DNA of 64,000 bases from a virus: IMG/VR virus record IMGVR_UViG_3300024239_000161, positions 25,330 to 89,329 of that record; one strand, 5' to 3'. A program made the position numbers and the translations under genes. Position 1 is the stretch's first letter. Each line of letters starts with the position of its first letter. Positions 7,564 through 17,268 of this stretch are shown piece after piece. The notes beneath the pieces were generated by a model that worked only from the letters and a program-made list of their open reading frames with translations, did not search any database and was not told the origin of the DNA.

Positions 7564-8193
7564 TTATCTTATTTTTTCAACTTTTATAATGTCTTTATGT
7601 TTTTTTCTATTTCCTAGATAAACCATATGAATATTTCCACAACTATAATTATTTTCCTTTGCCCAACTAGGCAATCCACATATTTCTATCGTGTTTCCAT
7701 TTGAGAAAGTAAGTTTCCACCAGTTTGCCCTAGGATGTTTTTCGCCTAATTGTGCATTACTCATTTTTTCTCTGGTTTCTTTGGATGCAGATTTTCCATA
7801 ATTATGATTTTTTTCTCCTTTCTGTGCATTGCCTATTTTTTCTTTATGCTCCTTTGAGAGAATTTTATTTTTGTTTATTTCACTCAAATTTAATTTAAAT
7901 TCTAAAGAACGAATGGCACCACTTGATCCTTCGCCCCCGCTTGTTTTATTAAGAAGAATACCTGTGCCTAAATCTTTTCTACCAAAGACATAAATCATAT
8001 ATTCTTCGTGATTAAATGCTTCTTTTTCTGTGAGATTTTGTTTTAATATTATTATTCTAGATTTATCTTTTGGAGGCTTTACATCACTCTTTTTTCTTTT
8101 GTGCAGTCTATTATTACTTCCTTTACCAATATAATATGGTGTTTTGTTTTCACGCAAATATGCGTAAGTGTAAAATCTTTTAAGATTTTTCAT
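7564..8193 (-). CDS. GIY-YIG homing endonuclease
   Basis: A 209-residue protein with the GIY-YIG core YTYAYLRENKTPYYIGKG, conserved NHEEYMIYVFGRKDLGTGIL, and NUMOD3-type units (LSKEHKEKIGNAQKGEKN and ASKETREKMSNAQLGEKH). A short C-terminal domain follows that probably contacts DNA. It is the only minus-strand gene between 5.79 kb and the window end, placed between the gp51-position ORF and the next hub gene, and brings its own late cassette. That is consistent with insertion of a mobile gene. The core is closely similar to the 2081 and 61949 endonucleases. Confidence 0.9.
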   Translation of the reverse strand: MKNLKRFYTYAYLRENKTPYYIGKGSNNRLHKRKKSDVKPPKDKSRIIILKQNLTEKEAFNHEEYMIYVFGRKDLGTGILLNKTSGGEGSSGAIRSLEFKLNLSEINKNKILSKEHKEKIGNAQKGEKNHNYGKSASKETREKMSNAQLGEKHPRANWWKLTFSNGNTIEICGLPSWAKENNYSCGNIHMVYLGNRKKHKDIIKVEKIR

Positions 8194-8297
8194 TGTTACT
8201 CTAATCTGGTGGTTATTGCTATTTATACAGGAAAAGCACCCAAAGGTGCTTTATCCCAACCTGAAAAGAACCACCAGATCAGGTATTCATATTTATC
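8194..8297 (-). promoter_or_regulatory. Late-switch cassette 2 (minus strand)
   Basis: Read on the minus strand: outer late box GATAAATA (8297-8290), left arm ATCTGGTGGTT (8279-8269), hairpin AAAGCACC/GGTGCTTT (8252-8233), inner late promoter TATAAATA (8227-8220), right arm AACCACCAGAT (8214-8204), then the gene start at 8193. The 11-base arms are exact complements. The sequence around the arms resembles cassette 5 (54.7 kb), including CTTTTCAGGTTGGGA, though the arms differ. Confidence 0.75.
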
Positions 8298-8298
8298 A

Positions 8299-8306
8299 AA
8301 TAAATA
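8299..8306 (+). promoter_or_regulatory. Late promoter AATAAATA
   Basis: The box lies 37 bases before the 8344 start and would restart late + strand transcription downstream of the inserted minus-strand endonuclease. Confidence 0.5.
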
Positions 8307-8343
8307 ACTTATATTGAAGAAGAAACCCTGAAGAATCAATCGA

Positions 8344-9993
8344 ATGGATAGGGCAGAAGCTGGTTTAAGAGCACAAACAGGCGAAAAGCCAAGTGGTGGT
8401 TACTATACCAGCTCGGAAAGAATTACCCTACAAAAATTTTCTCTTGGTAGAATCACTACATTACCAAGATCAGTTTTTGGTGGTCGTACAGTAGCAGGTG
8501 GTGGGGGTGGTACCGCTGGCGGTGGAGCAGGTGGCGGAGGAGCAGTTGCTGCAGGATCTGCGATTGTAGTAAGACCACAAACAAGTTTAGTAGATAGGGC
8601 ACAGACATTACAAATACAAACAAACGCACAATCAATTGGAGGTCTTCAGCAGAGTCTTGATGTTATTCGCGTACAAGTAACTGAATTAAATCAAGGAATT
8701 CAAAACACTGCAAAACAACTTCAAGCAGAAAGTGCTTTAGAGCAGAATCAACTTAAACAAGAACAAGAAGCAGAAAGAAGATTAGCAGAGCGTAAAGTTC
8801 GTCTTGGGAAGGAAAGTGAATTAGAGAAAAATATTCAAGCAGCATTAATGAGACCGATTGCTAAACTTCAGCAAACGGTTACAAGTCTTTTTGACCGAAT
8901 AATGGGTGCCTTGACGACATTATTCTTTGGATGGTTGACAAATCAGGGGATTGAAACCCTAAAAGCACTTGCTGAAGGTGATACTAAGAAACTTGAAGAG
9001 ATTAAAAACAATGTCATTAAGAATGTATTATTTGCAATAGGTGCTTTTGCTGCTGTAAATCTAGGATTCGGTCTCTTAATGAGAACCATTACTGGATTGA
9101 CTCTTAAGTTGGCAAGTTTTGTTGCTAGAATCGCTCTGGCACCGTTTAGATTAGCAGGTGCTGCAATTGGAAGACTACTTGGGTTTGGTGCTAACGCAGC
9201 AAAAACAATTACAAGACCCGGTGGAAGAGTACCTATTACTACCAGTGGTGGAAAGGTATTGGGTGCAGGTAGTCCAATGTCAAGATTTTTGGGAGGCGTT
9301 AATAATATAGGAAAGGGCGCTCGGAGTTTTTTAAAGGGTACTGGTAGTATTGCTTCTAAAATTCTTACTCCATTGGCAATTGGTGTTGGAACTTATAGAA
9401 TTTCGCAAGGAGACATTGTTGGTGGTTTATTATCTTATGGATCTGCAATTCCTGGTATTGGATTAGGATTTGCTGGATTGGATGTAGCAAGAGAATTTGG
9501 ATTTGGAAAGGGCACATTCTTTGGCAAAAAAGAAGACCAACCAACACCAACAGCAGCACAGCCATCCGCACAACCAGCAGCAACTCCAGCACCACCAGCA
9601 GCACAAGTAGCAGCACCATCACAACCACAAACACCTGCAATACCATCAATGTCTGAAATGACATTTGGGGTAGATACTGCAAATATGCTACAAGGTCCAG
9701 CACAATCACCAACACAAGAAACAGCACCTCCATATGGCACAGTAAATCTTGAAGGTTTACTTCAAGAAAAAGCACCTGCTGCAGATATTCAAGCACCGCC
9801 AAAACCAAATACACCTGTTGGCACTTTACCTGAAGCAAAACCAAATATTATTATGGCAGGTGGTGGAAAAGATAGAACCCAGACAATGGTTTCTCAACAA
9901 GAACCTTTAACTGATGTGCCATTTATACCATCTTCAAACACTGATAATTTCTATGTGCTCTACTCACAACTTAACTACAATGTGGTGATGTAA
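8344..9993 (+). CDS. Tail-core structural protein (possible tape-measure or hub component)
   Basis: The 549-residue protein has a glycine-rich N-terminal linker (about 45-75) and a coiled-coil with Q/E/R-rich heptads (about 95-165). Hydrophobic helices follow (about 185-285, with LTTLFFGWLTNQG and VLFAIGAFAAVNLGFG), then an A/P/Q-rich linker (about 400-520), and the end is DNFYVLYSQLNYNVV. T4 places gp27, gp28 and gp29 around here, and a tape-measure-like role fits the helices, but no direct match to gp29 was seen. Its architecture parallels the next gene. Confidence 0.6.
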   Translation: MDRAEAGLRAQTGEKPSGGYYTSSERITLQKFSLGRITTLPRSVFGGRTVAGGGGGTAGGGAGGGGAVAAGSAIVVRPQTSLVDRAQTLQIQTNAQSIGGLQQSLDVIRVQVTELNQGIQNTAKQLQAESALEQNQLKQEQEAERRLAERKVRLGKESELEKNIQAALMRPIAKLQQTVTSLFDRIMGALTTLFFGWLTNQGIETLKALAEGDTKKLEEIKNNVIKNVLFAIGAFAAVNLGFGLLMRTITGLTLKLASFVARIALAPFRLAGAAIGRLLGFGANAAKTITRPGGRVPITTSGGKVLGAGSPMSRFLGGVNNIGKGARSFLKGTGSIASKILTPLAIGVGTYRISQGDIVGGLLSYGSAIPGIGLGFAGLDVAREFGFGKGTFFGKKEDQPTPTAAQPSAQPAATPAPPAAQVAAPSQPQTPAIPSMSEMTFGVDTANMLQGPAQSPTQETAPPYGTVNLEGLLQEKAPAADIQAPPKPNTPVGTLPEAKPNIIMAGGGKDRTQTMVSQQEPLTDVPFIPSSNTDNFYVLYSQLNYNVVM

Positions 9994-9994
9994 T

Positions 9995-11917
9995 ATGGCA
10001 GTATCAGCACCAGTTAGAAGAGTAATTTTTACAGCAAATGAATCTAAGAAGGGAGTTGCTCAAGGTAGAGAGGGCATAAAAAACATAGGGCAAGTCATTC
10101 TAAAGAGAACTAAGGTTAAGAGAGAAGCATTTGCCCAAACAAATCTCTTCAGAAAAAGAAGAGAAGAAAGTGAAAAGAGAATGATGCTTGAGGATGAACT
10201 TGAAGCGCCTAGAGTTGCTGCTATTCCAACAGGCGCTCAACAGTTAGTAGAAAAAACTGGCGCTAAAGGATTTTTTAACAGAATTTTAGGATTTCTTGGT
10301 TATCTTGCTGCTGGTTGGTTGATGAATAATCTTCCAACCTGGATTGCAATGGGTAAAGAGTTTATTGCAAGAATTCAGAAAGCGGGTGAGATTGTATCCG
10401 GATTTTTCAATAATACAATTAAACTGTTTACTGGGGTTGGAAGTCTTTTAAGTTCTTTAGGGCAAAACTTATTGCAGTTTGATTTCTTTGATACATCAAA
10501 TCGTGTGAAAAATTCGATGAGTGAATTGAATAGCACTATGGGAAGTCTAACTGGACAAATTGAAGAAGCGTTTAGTTTATTAACAACACCACTTACAGAA
10601 GGTAAGTATAGTGGTGAAGAAATTCCTGAAACAGGAACACAACAAACCGATCAAGGTGCCTATCAAGAACCACCTCCTTATAGTGGTAGTGCTCCTTCTT
10701 CTGGGGGAACAAAATACCCAGAGTTAGCATCCTTAGTTGTAAAAGGTGAAGGTGGAATTAATTCAGTTAATAGGGGCAATGCTGGCGATACTCCAGGTGG
10801 TGCGAAATCTATTTTTGGTAAAAACCTAACTGATATGACAGTTGGTGAAATTATGCAAGCTCAAAGACAAGGTAGAGTTGTTGCAGTTGGTAAATATCAA
10901 TTTATTCCTTCCACTTTATCTGGTGCTGTCAAATATACCAAAATTCCATTAAATGCTAAATTTAACTCTGCAACTCAAAACAGACTCTTTGATTACTTAA
11001 TTGATGTTAAAAGACCGGAAATTGGTGCATACATTAATGGGAAATCAAATGATAGAAGAACAGCTGTTCAACAATTGGCAAGAGAATTTGCTTCAGTTGG
11101 TCTAGAATATCCAGAAGCAGGCAGAGTTCGTGGGCAATCTAGGTATGCTGGTATTGGCAGAAATAAAGCTAGTATTTCACCAGAAGCAGCAGCAAGTGTT
11201 CTTGATAAACAAAGAAGGGGAGGTCCTGCTCAACTTCAACCATCAAAACAAGAATCGCAAATACAACAAGTTCCTGTTGGAAATGTGAATCCAACAATTG
11301 GTGATAGACTTGGTGCTGGAAGGGGACATAAAGGAGTTGATTTGCAAGTTAAAATGGGAACACCATTAAGAGCAATTTCTGACGGTGTTATTGTCGATTC
11401 TGATTTTGAAAAAGGTTGGGGAAACTTTCTAGTAATGAAAGATGATCGTGGAATTTATCACTTGTATGGTCATATGCAATCGGGATATAAAAGGGGAGGT
11501 CCAGTTAAAAAGGGTGAGGTGATAGGAAAAGTTGGTATGACTGGTAGAACATCCGGACCTCATTTACATTGGGAGGCTGGAACTGGATGGAATGGGGGGC
11601 AAGTAACAGGAAGATTTGATGCTCTCAGTAGATATAGTAAGTTTGCCCCATTTAATACTCAACCTGGACCTGGAGTTGTATCAGCAACACCAGCACAAAT
11701 CGCAGCAGCGCCTCAACAGTCACAAACAGTTCCTTCTGCGCTTACTCCAGAAAGAAGAGGGCAAGACATTATAATTGTAGACCAACCAAGACAACAGCAA
11801 AATATTATTACTCCTGCTGCAAGTGGTGGGGGAGCAGCACCTTCTCCAATCAGTGATTTTGACTTGTTAAATAACTTTATCAAGAATAAACTTCTCCTGG
11901 ATCTAGCTTACCTATAA
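9995..11917 (+). CDS. Tail-associated cell-wall hydrolase: muramidase-like plus M23 peptidase
   Basis: In this 640-residue protein, residues 1-215 are helical and include FFNRILGFLGYLAAGWLMNN, similar to the previous protein. About 245-410 looks like a lysozyme or transglycosylase: a candidate catalytic E252 in VVKGEGG and GKYQFIPSTL near 299. About 440-535 is an M23 (LytM) endopeptidase with ligands H445 and D449 (GHKGVDLQ), H489/H493 (HLYGHM) and H523-H525 (HLHWE). It probably opens the cell wall during DNA entry, a job done by gp5 lysozyme in T4. The stop overlaps the next start. Confidence 0.8.
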   Translation: MAVSAPVRRVIFTANESKKGVAQGREGIKNIGQVILKRTKVKREAFAQTNLFRKRREESEKRMMLEDELEAPRVAAIPTGAQQLVEKTGAKGFFNRILGFLGYLAAGWLMNNLPTWIAMGKEFIARIQKAGEIVSGFFNNTIKLFTGVGSLLSSLGQNLLQFDFFDTSNRVKNSMSELNSTMGSLTGQIEEAFSLLTTPLTEGKYSGEEIPETGTQQTDQGAYQEPPPYSGSAPSSGGTKYPELASLVVKGEGGINSVNRGNAGDTPGGAKSIFGKNLTDMTVGEIMQAQRQGRVVAVGKYQFIPSTLSGAVKYTKIPLNAKFNSATQNRLFDYLIDVKRPEIGAYINGKSNDRRTAVQQLAREFASVGLEYPEAGRVRGQSRYAGIGRNKASISPEAAASVLDKQRRGGPAQLQPSKQESQIQQVPVGNVNPTIGDRLGAGRGHKGVDLQVKMGTPLRAISDGVIVDSDFEKGWGNFLVMKDDRGIYHLYGHMQSGYKRGGPVKKGEVIGKVGMTGRTSGPHLHWEAGTGWNGGQVTGRFDALSRYSKFAPFNTQPGPGVVSATPAQIAAAPQQSQTVPSALTPERRGQDIIIVDQPRQQQNIITPAASGGGAAPSPISDFDLLNNFIKNKLLLDLAYL

Positions 11918-13266
11918 TGTCAATTCAAAAGTCCATTTACGAGCAGTTAGTTTTAGAGTCAAGCGATCGTAGTAGGACGATTGACATCTCAACAGGTGCG
12001 ATTGCGATTGACTATTATGAGGATATTTTTTCACCAACAATCACAGCGAAAGTTAAGGTTATCAACACAGGAAACACAATTGTTGCAGAAGGTGGCACAG
12101 GAAGGCAATCAATTTACAATGGTCTTCCTTTAAGAGGTGGTGAAAGAGTTTTAATGAAGATTGCAGGAAACTCAGAAACTAATCCTGGATTGGATTTTTC
12201 TAAAAGAGTAGAAGATTATTTTTATGTTTCAAGTATCAGTGATGTAATCTCGGAGACAAATCAAGAAAGTTTTACTCTTCATCTAGTTTCAAGAGAAGCG
12301 ATTACCAATGAAACTGTGAGAGTGGGTAAAAAGTTTAAGGTTGATAATTCTATTAGTGATTCTGTAGAAGACATCTTAAAAAATTACCTTAAGACAAATA
12401 GAATAGGAACTATTAATAAGTCTTCAAATAAGTATGGATTTATTGGAAATATGAGAAAACCTTTTACGGTTTTAGTTTGGTTGGCATCAAAAGCAGTTCC
12501 TGAATCTTCTGGAAGTGCAACTGCTGGATTTTTATTCTATCAAACTCAGGATGGATTTCAGTTTAGGTCAATTGATGACTTAATTAATCAGGAGCCTAGA
12601 ACCGACACAAATGATAATAGAGTCGTATTTACATATAATCAAGTCAATCAGGCATATGATGAAAATAATAATAAGGTAAACAACAATTTCAATATCCTTA
12701 ACTATTATGTTGAAAAGAATCAAAACTTACTTGAAAAGTTAAAACTAGGAACATATGCCAGTCAAAGAATATTTTTCAATCCTTTAAACGGATCAATAAC
12801 AGGTCCTGGACAAGATGTTTTCAAGTTTCAAAATTATTCCGATAAGACAAGTAATCTTGGCAGTAAAATTAAACTTCCGCCATTATCTGAAGGAAGTGAA
12901 AAAACTCTAGGTGACACACCAACAAGAATTATTACTGGAATTCTTGATGTCGGCACCTTAAACTCTGATATCTCAACCGATGTGAATGCAGATCCTACAG
13001 AGTATCAATCACAATCTTTAATGAGATACAATAGTCTATTCACTCAGACATTAAATGTTGTAGTTCCTTCGAATACTAACTTGAGAGCAGGTGATGTTGT
13101 AGAATGTCAATTCCCTAAAATCACACAAGCTGATGAAAAAGAATATGACACTGAAACTAGTGGTCTATATATGATTAAGGAATTGTGTCATCACTTTGAT
13201 GCAAATAATTCATATACATCTATGAAATTAATTAGAGATACTTTCGGAATCAACAAAAAGGCATAA
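11917..13266 (+). CDS. gp27-like baseplate hub protein
   Basis: A 449-residue protein with strand-rich segments typical of hub proteins: YYEDIFSPTITAKVKVINTG, NQESFTLHLVSREAITNE and a late TNLRAGDVVECQFP block followed by SGLYMIKELCHHF. This is the general order of gp27/gpD-type hub proteins, with two tube-like domains and a loading platform. It is directly followed by a gp5-type OB protein, as expected for the hub trimer. The name is a functional analogy, not a sequence-proven orthology. Confidence 0.6.
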   Translation: MSIQKSIYEQLVLESSDRSRTIDISTGAIAIDYYEDIFSPTITAKVKVINTGNTIVAEGGTGRQSIYNGLPLRGGERVLMKIAGNSETNPGLDFSKRVEDYFYVSSISDVISETNQESFTLHLVSREAITNETVRVGKKFKVDNSISDSVEDILKNYLKTNRIGTINKSSNKYGFIGNMRKPFTVLVWLASKAVPESSGSATAGFLFYQTQDGFQFRSIDDLINQEPRTDTNDNRVVFTYNQVNQAYDENNNKVNNNFNILNYYVEKNQNLLEKLKLGTYASQRIFFNPLNGSITGPGQDVFKFQNYSDKTSNLGSKIKLPPLSEGSEKTLGDTPTRIITGILDVGTLNSDISTDVNADPTEYQSQSLMRYNSLFTQTLNVVVPSNTNLRAGDVVECQFPKITQADEKEYDTETSGLYMIKELCHHFDANNSYTSMKLIRDTFGINKKA

Positions 13267-13269
13267 TAA

Positions 13270-15315
13270 ATGATAGACGAATCACTTCTTAAAAGTCATT
13301 TTATAGGTAGAGATGGTTTCCGTTGGTGGTTAGGGCAAATTGCACCTATAGAAGCGTGGGAAGAGCAAGCAAATGGTGGTGGATGGGGATATAGATATAA
13401 GGTTAGAATACTTGGTTATCATCCTTTAGATGTAGCAGAACTATCAAATGATGATCTTCCTTGGGCACAAGTGATGTTTCCAACCACTACAGGAAGTGGT
13501 GCTGCAAAATATGCTGTAAATCCAAAAATAAGACCAGGTGATATGGTCATTGGATTTTTCTTAGATGGTGATAATGCACAAATCCCAGTTATTATGGGAG
13601 CACTTGGACACACAAGTGAGTGGTCTACTTCTGGATATACTAATCCATTTCAACCTTTTACAGGATTTACAACTAATATTAAAAATCCTGGACCAAGTGG
13701 AAGAAATTATGCAGATCAAACAAATGAATCTACAAGAGAATCTCAAAAGACTCCAAGAGCAGTTCCTCCAGAAGTAGCAGCAAGACTTAGAGAAATATCT
13801 GCTTATACTGGTATTGGAAGAGAAGTTGTATTTGCCGATACTTGTGAAGATACAACAATTAAGACCATAAAATCTGAAGTTAATAACTTACTTAAAGATA
13901 TACAAGAAACACAAGGAAAAATTGCAGAGTATAAACAAGCAATTCAGAATACTGCTGAAGTCATTAAATCTGCCGTGAATTGGATAGTCGGTAGAATAAT
14001 GGATTCAATTTATAATTTCTTAGTTGGGGATGAAGAAAATCCTGGAATTATTCCAAAAGCATTGAAGGCATTATATATCAGTGTTTATGGATCTGTTTTT
14101 GCCGCAACTGGAAATCCTGCTGTAGCACACACCGCTGGTTATAAATCTAATGAAGTTTTTGTAATTCCAATTAAAATCTTAGAAGAAGCACTTTCTTGTG
14201 TTACAAATGCAATTGTTGAAGGTCTCACTACTATAATTGTACAATTATTAGAGTCTCTTCTTGAAAATGTGGATAGATTTGTAACTTGTGTAGCAGAGCA
14301 ATTTATTGGTTCTTTAGTCAATACAATTGTTGATGCTGTTGCTGACGGATTATCTGCTGCCTTAGATGGTGTATCTGCACTTCTAGGTGGCGTATTCAGT
14401 GTTGTTGATTTTGTCACCAGCACTGTAGATGCAATTCTTGGGTTGGGAGGACTATTTGACTGCAATCAAAATAATACAAAGTGTGATGGAACTAAGGAAT
14501 GGATAATTGGTGTTGGTCCAAAGAGCAGTTTAGATCCACTCGAATCTTTCAATAATATTTTCGAAATTGCAAATACGATTGGAGGTGTTGTAGGAGATGT
14601 AACTTCTGCAGTTGAAGGTGTTGCAGGAATCGCAGATGTTTTCTCAAATGATATTTTACAAGATGCTCTTAATGGTCTAGGAGAATGTATTCCAACTTTC
14701 CCAACAACTTGCGGATCTCCAACGATTAATATTTTTGGTGGAGGAGGATCTGGAGCAACTGCATTTCCAATTCTTGGAGTTCCATCTCCAATCAATAATA
14801 CAATTAATAATGTAACACAGACTGCAAATATTATTGGTGCTGTAGTTACAAATCCTGGATCTGGATATCGTTTCTCACCATTTGTTGAATTCTCTGATAG
14901 TTGTGGATTGGGATATGGTGCAAAAGGTAGAGCAGTTTTAAATGATGCTGGTGAAGTGACTGCAATTTATATGACATCCTCTGGAGAAGGATATCCAGTA
15001 GTTCAGAATCAAGACCCATATGGTGTTGTTGATGTTGAAGTTCCGACGGCAGGTTTAAATTACTCTAGTGGTGATACTGCAATTGATAATTTTGGAAACA
15101 CTTATAGTTTAACCATTGACAATGGTAGAATACTTTCAGCAACTCCTCTAAATATTTTAGAAGTTACAGACATTCCTGTAATTACAATCAATTCTGAAAC
15201 TGGATTTGGTGCTGTATTAAAACCGATTCTTGGGTCCATTTCTCAACCATCAGAAACACAAAGATTAGTCGGAGATTTTGTAGGTATTAAGACATCAGTA
15301 GACTGCCCAACATAA
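13270..15315 (+). CDS. 5: gp5-type baseplate hub OB-fold protein (no lysozyme domain)
   Basis: The N-terminal 120 residues form the gp5/VgrG OB-fold: YKVRILGYHP, DLPWAQVMFPTTTG, PGDMVIGFFLDGDNAQIPVIMGALG. T4 gp5 has the same LPWMSVIQPITS and VYGHFLD blocks. There is no lysozyme domain after it. Instead come long hydrophobic helices (about 230-400), a glycine-rich region, and two modules with GSGYRFSPFVEF and GEGYPV motifs also seen in other phage structural proteins. The beta-helix is in the next ORF. It is longer than T4 gp5 (681 versus 575 aa). Confidence 0.75.
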   Translation: MIDESLLKSHFIGRDGFRWWLGQIAPIEAWEEQANGGGWGYRYKVRILGYHPLDVAELSNDDLPWAQVMFPTTTGSGAAKYAVNPKIRPGDMVIGFFLDGDNAQIPVIMGALGHTSEWSTSGYTNPFQPFTGFTTNIKNPGPSGRNYADQTNESTRESQKTPRAVPPEVAARLREISAYTGIGREVVFADTCEDTTIKTIKSEVNNLLKDIQETQGKIAEYKQAIQNTAEVIKSAVNWIVGRIMDSIYNFLVGDEENPGIIPKALKALYISVYGSVFAATGNPAVAHTAGYKSNEVFVIPIKILEEALSCVTNAIVEGLTTIIVQLLESLLENVDRFVTCVAEQFIGSLVNTIVDAVADGLSAALDGVSALLGGVFSVVDFVTSTVDAILGLGGLFDCNQNNTKCDGTKEWIIGVGPKSSLDPLESFNNIFEIANTIGGVVGDVTSAVEGVAGIADVFSNDILQDALNGLGECIPTFPTTCGSPTINIFGGGGSGATAFPILGVPSPINNTINNVTQTANIIGAVVTNPGSGYRFSPFVEFSDSCGLGYGAKGRAVLNDAGEVTAIYMTSSGEGYPVVQNQDPYGVVDVEVPTAGLNYSSGDTAIDNFGNTYSLTIDNGRILSATPLNILEVTDIPVITINSETGFGAVLKPILGSISQPSETQRLVGDFVGIKTSVDCPT

Positions 15316-15316
15316 G

Positions 15317-15874
15317 ATGAATTACGAAGCAAGAGATTATATTAGTATAGGACCTAAGTTTAGAATTACTACCAATGATCCCTTAATGGGAGGAGATGGC
15401 ACATCTGTTTATCATATGTATGCCTATACAAATGATAATGATGTTCATTTGCAAACCTTTACTGAAACTGGTGCCTATAAAATTTTAAATGACAAAGGAA
15501 TTGAAATCGTTGCAGGAAACACAGGATCTGAAGGAAGTGTTGATATCTGTCTCACTGGAATGGGTGGGGATATTTGTATCACTGCAATGAGTAATGGAAC
15601 TGTGAAGATTAAAGGAAAAACCGTGATGATTGAAGCAGTCGAAGATTTAGATCTCAAAGCAGGTAGAAATATTAACATGGTTTCTGGATCTGGAAGAATT
15701 ATTCAGAAAGCAAACAAAATAGACCAGGTTGCACTTACTGGAAACGCAATTCTTGACACATTTGGTAAGAGAGCGTTTGCACTTTCTCCTGTTGGTAATG
15801 AATATATTACTGATGTATTTGTTGGCGGTCTAAATGTAATTGGTGCTATTAAATCTATTGTGGGAGTAGGATAA
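15317..15874 (+). CDS. Beta-helical needle protein (gp5 C-terminal domain equivalent)
   Basis: The 185 residues include short repeating strands, VDICLTGMGGDICITAMSNG then TVKIKGKTVMIEA then LDLKAGRNINMVSG, the register of the gp5/VgrG triple-stranded beta-helix. T4 carries this as the C-terminal part of gp5; here it is a separate gene one base after the OB-fold ORF and sharing one base with the next ORF. It would form the membrane-piercing spike. Confidence 0.7.
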   Translation: MNYEARDYISIGPKFRITTNDPLMGGDGTSVYHMYAYTNDNDVHLQTFTETGAYKILNDKGIEIVAGNTGSEGSVDICLTGMGGDICITAMSNGTVKIKGKTVMIEAVEDLDLKAGRNINMVSGSGRIIQKANKIDQVALTGNAILDTFGKRAFALSPVGNEYITDVFVGGLNVIGAIKSIVGVG

Positions 15875-16581
15875 TGTCAGCAGTTAATACACTATTCAGT
15901 TTAATTGGATTTCCTTTATTACCTCAAAGGGGAGAGGAAAAGTTTTATCACGATAATAGCACCTTTAATCAAAATGTGAGAATTACTGGAGATTTAATCT
16001 CCCAAAGCAATTCACTAACTCTTGGTGAGAAAGTTATTTGTGGTAATACGTACTTAGTTTTAAATCCATTAAACAGAAAAGCACAACTTCCAAATCTTTT
16101 TGTATCTGGAAGTATCTTTGGATTTAGAAATTTAACAATATCTGGAATATCTGTTTTTAACAATACAGTTATTGCAAATCGCAATGTGATTGTAAATGGT
16201 AGAATAATTCTTGCTAACTGTGGTGATGTTGCATCTAGAATTAATAGAGCAGACACTCTCCCATCATCGGACATAAAATTAAAAGAAAATATTTCACCAA
16301 TTAAAAACGCTTTAGAAAAAGTATCTAAATTAAATGGTGTTGAGTATGATTTTAAAGATTCTAAAGACTACGGATATCTTAGAAAACATCAGATAGGATT
16401 GATTGCACAAGAAGTAGATAAAGTTATTCCAGAAGTTGTATCTCAACAAGAAAATGGAAATCTAGGAGTATCATATCAACACTTAACTGCAGTATTAGTA
16501 GAAGCAATTAAAGAGCAACAAACACAAATTGATAGTCTTAGAAAAGAGATTGAAAACTTAAAAAATGGAGAAAGTAAATGA
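15874..16581 (+). CDS. Structural protein with C-terminal S74 intramolecular chaperone
   Basis: A 235-residue protein. The N-terminal half is beta-rich (VRITGDLISQ, NVIVNGRIIL). The C-terminal half is a Peptidase_S74 domain: SSDIKLKENISPI, then QIGLIAQEVDKVIPEVV, VSYQHLTAVLVEAI and a terminal coiled-coil. S74 domains trimerise fibres and then cut themselves off ahead of the SD-x-x-LK motif. By position it may be a small fibre or tip associated with the hub. It overlaps the next gene by 4 bases. Confidence 0.75.
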   Translation: MSAVNTLFSLIGFPLLPQRGEEKFYHDNSTFNQNVRITGDLISQSNSLTLGEKVICGNTYLVLNPLNRKAQLPNLFVSGSIFGFRNLTISGISVFNNTVIANRNVIVNGRIILANCGDVASRINRADTLPSSDIKLKENISPIKNALEKVSKLNGVEYDFKDSKDYGYLRKHQIGLIAQEVDKVIPEVVSQQENGNLGVSYQHLTAVLVEAIKEQQTQIDSLRKEIENLKNGESK

Positions 16582-17261
16582 GCGAGCAACTTACTAATTT
16601 ATTATCAGGAAAAATATCAGGAAATAATGATTCTATAGAGGTACTTGCAGAGAGAAGACCTGGAATACAAACAAATATTGATTTGTTTTCTCCAATATGT
16701 AACACCGTAGATAGTCAAATTGTTTCCATCGCAGCAAGTATTGTTACTATTCAGTCAGAGATTGTTGGATTATCTACAAATGCTTACGCTGTCGGTTGCG
16801 GCACCACTGGAGTTGGAGTATCCACAATATACCCAGATACTGTAAGAAATTATAGTTATAATATTTCTACGCAGTCATACGACGGGGACTCCCCATATGA
16901 TGTAAATGTCGCTTTTCTTAGCTCTGGCAATGTTGGATTTGGAACTTTTTTAGTTTATACACAAAATGATTCTTCACAATCAGGAATTGGAACTCTTTAT
17001 GATGATATAGGAACTTGTTACAGAATACCTTGTGTTTCAGGAAACTGTGTATCTTTTGCATCCTCTATTACCGCAAAACAAAGTCAACTTACAACACTTA
17101 GAAATCAACTAACAGATTTAGTTACTTCATCCAATAATGTAAGAACAGAAAGAGTTGACTATGAAATTGAAAGATATGCTGGAAATTATACTATTAGAAT
17201 TTTAACTCAAGAAAATACAAGAATATCTACAGCAATTACTACAATCAGAAATTATTCTTAA
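16578..17261 (+). CDS. Late-region protein with helical ends, function unknown
   Basis: A 227-residue protein coupled by ATGA to the S74 protein and ending the hub operon. It has helices at both ends (VDSQIVSIAASIVTIQSEIVG and SSITAKQSQLTTLRNQL) around a Cys-containing strand-rich middle (GTCYRIPCVSGNCVSF). Virion or assembly role is inferred from operon position only. Confidence 0.65.
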   Translation: MSEQLTNLLSGKISGNNDSIEVLAERRPGIQTNIDLFSPICNTVDSQIVSIAASIVTIQSEIVGLSTNAYAVGCGTTGVGVSTIYPDTVRNYSYNISTQSYDGDSPYDVNVAFLSSGNVGFGTFLVYTQNDSSQSGIGTLYDDIGTCYRIPCVSGNCVSFASSITAKQSQLTTLRNQLTDLVTSSNNVRTERVDYEIERYAGNYTIRILTQENTRISTAITTIRNYS

Positions 17262-17268
17262 AACCCCC

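Noticed and set aside
9365-9844. Antisense leucine-rich ORF in the 8344 gene
   Set aside because: It reads the complement of the A/P/Q-rich linker repeats and gives low-complexity sequence only.
8344-9993. Firm naming as T4 gp29 tape measure
   Set aside because: Position and helices fit, but I saw no specific gp29 sequence blocks, so it is left as a tail-core protein.
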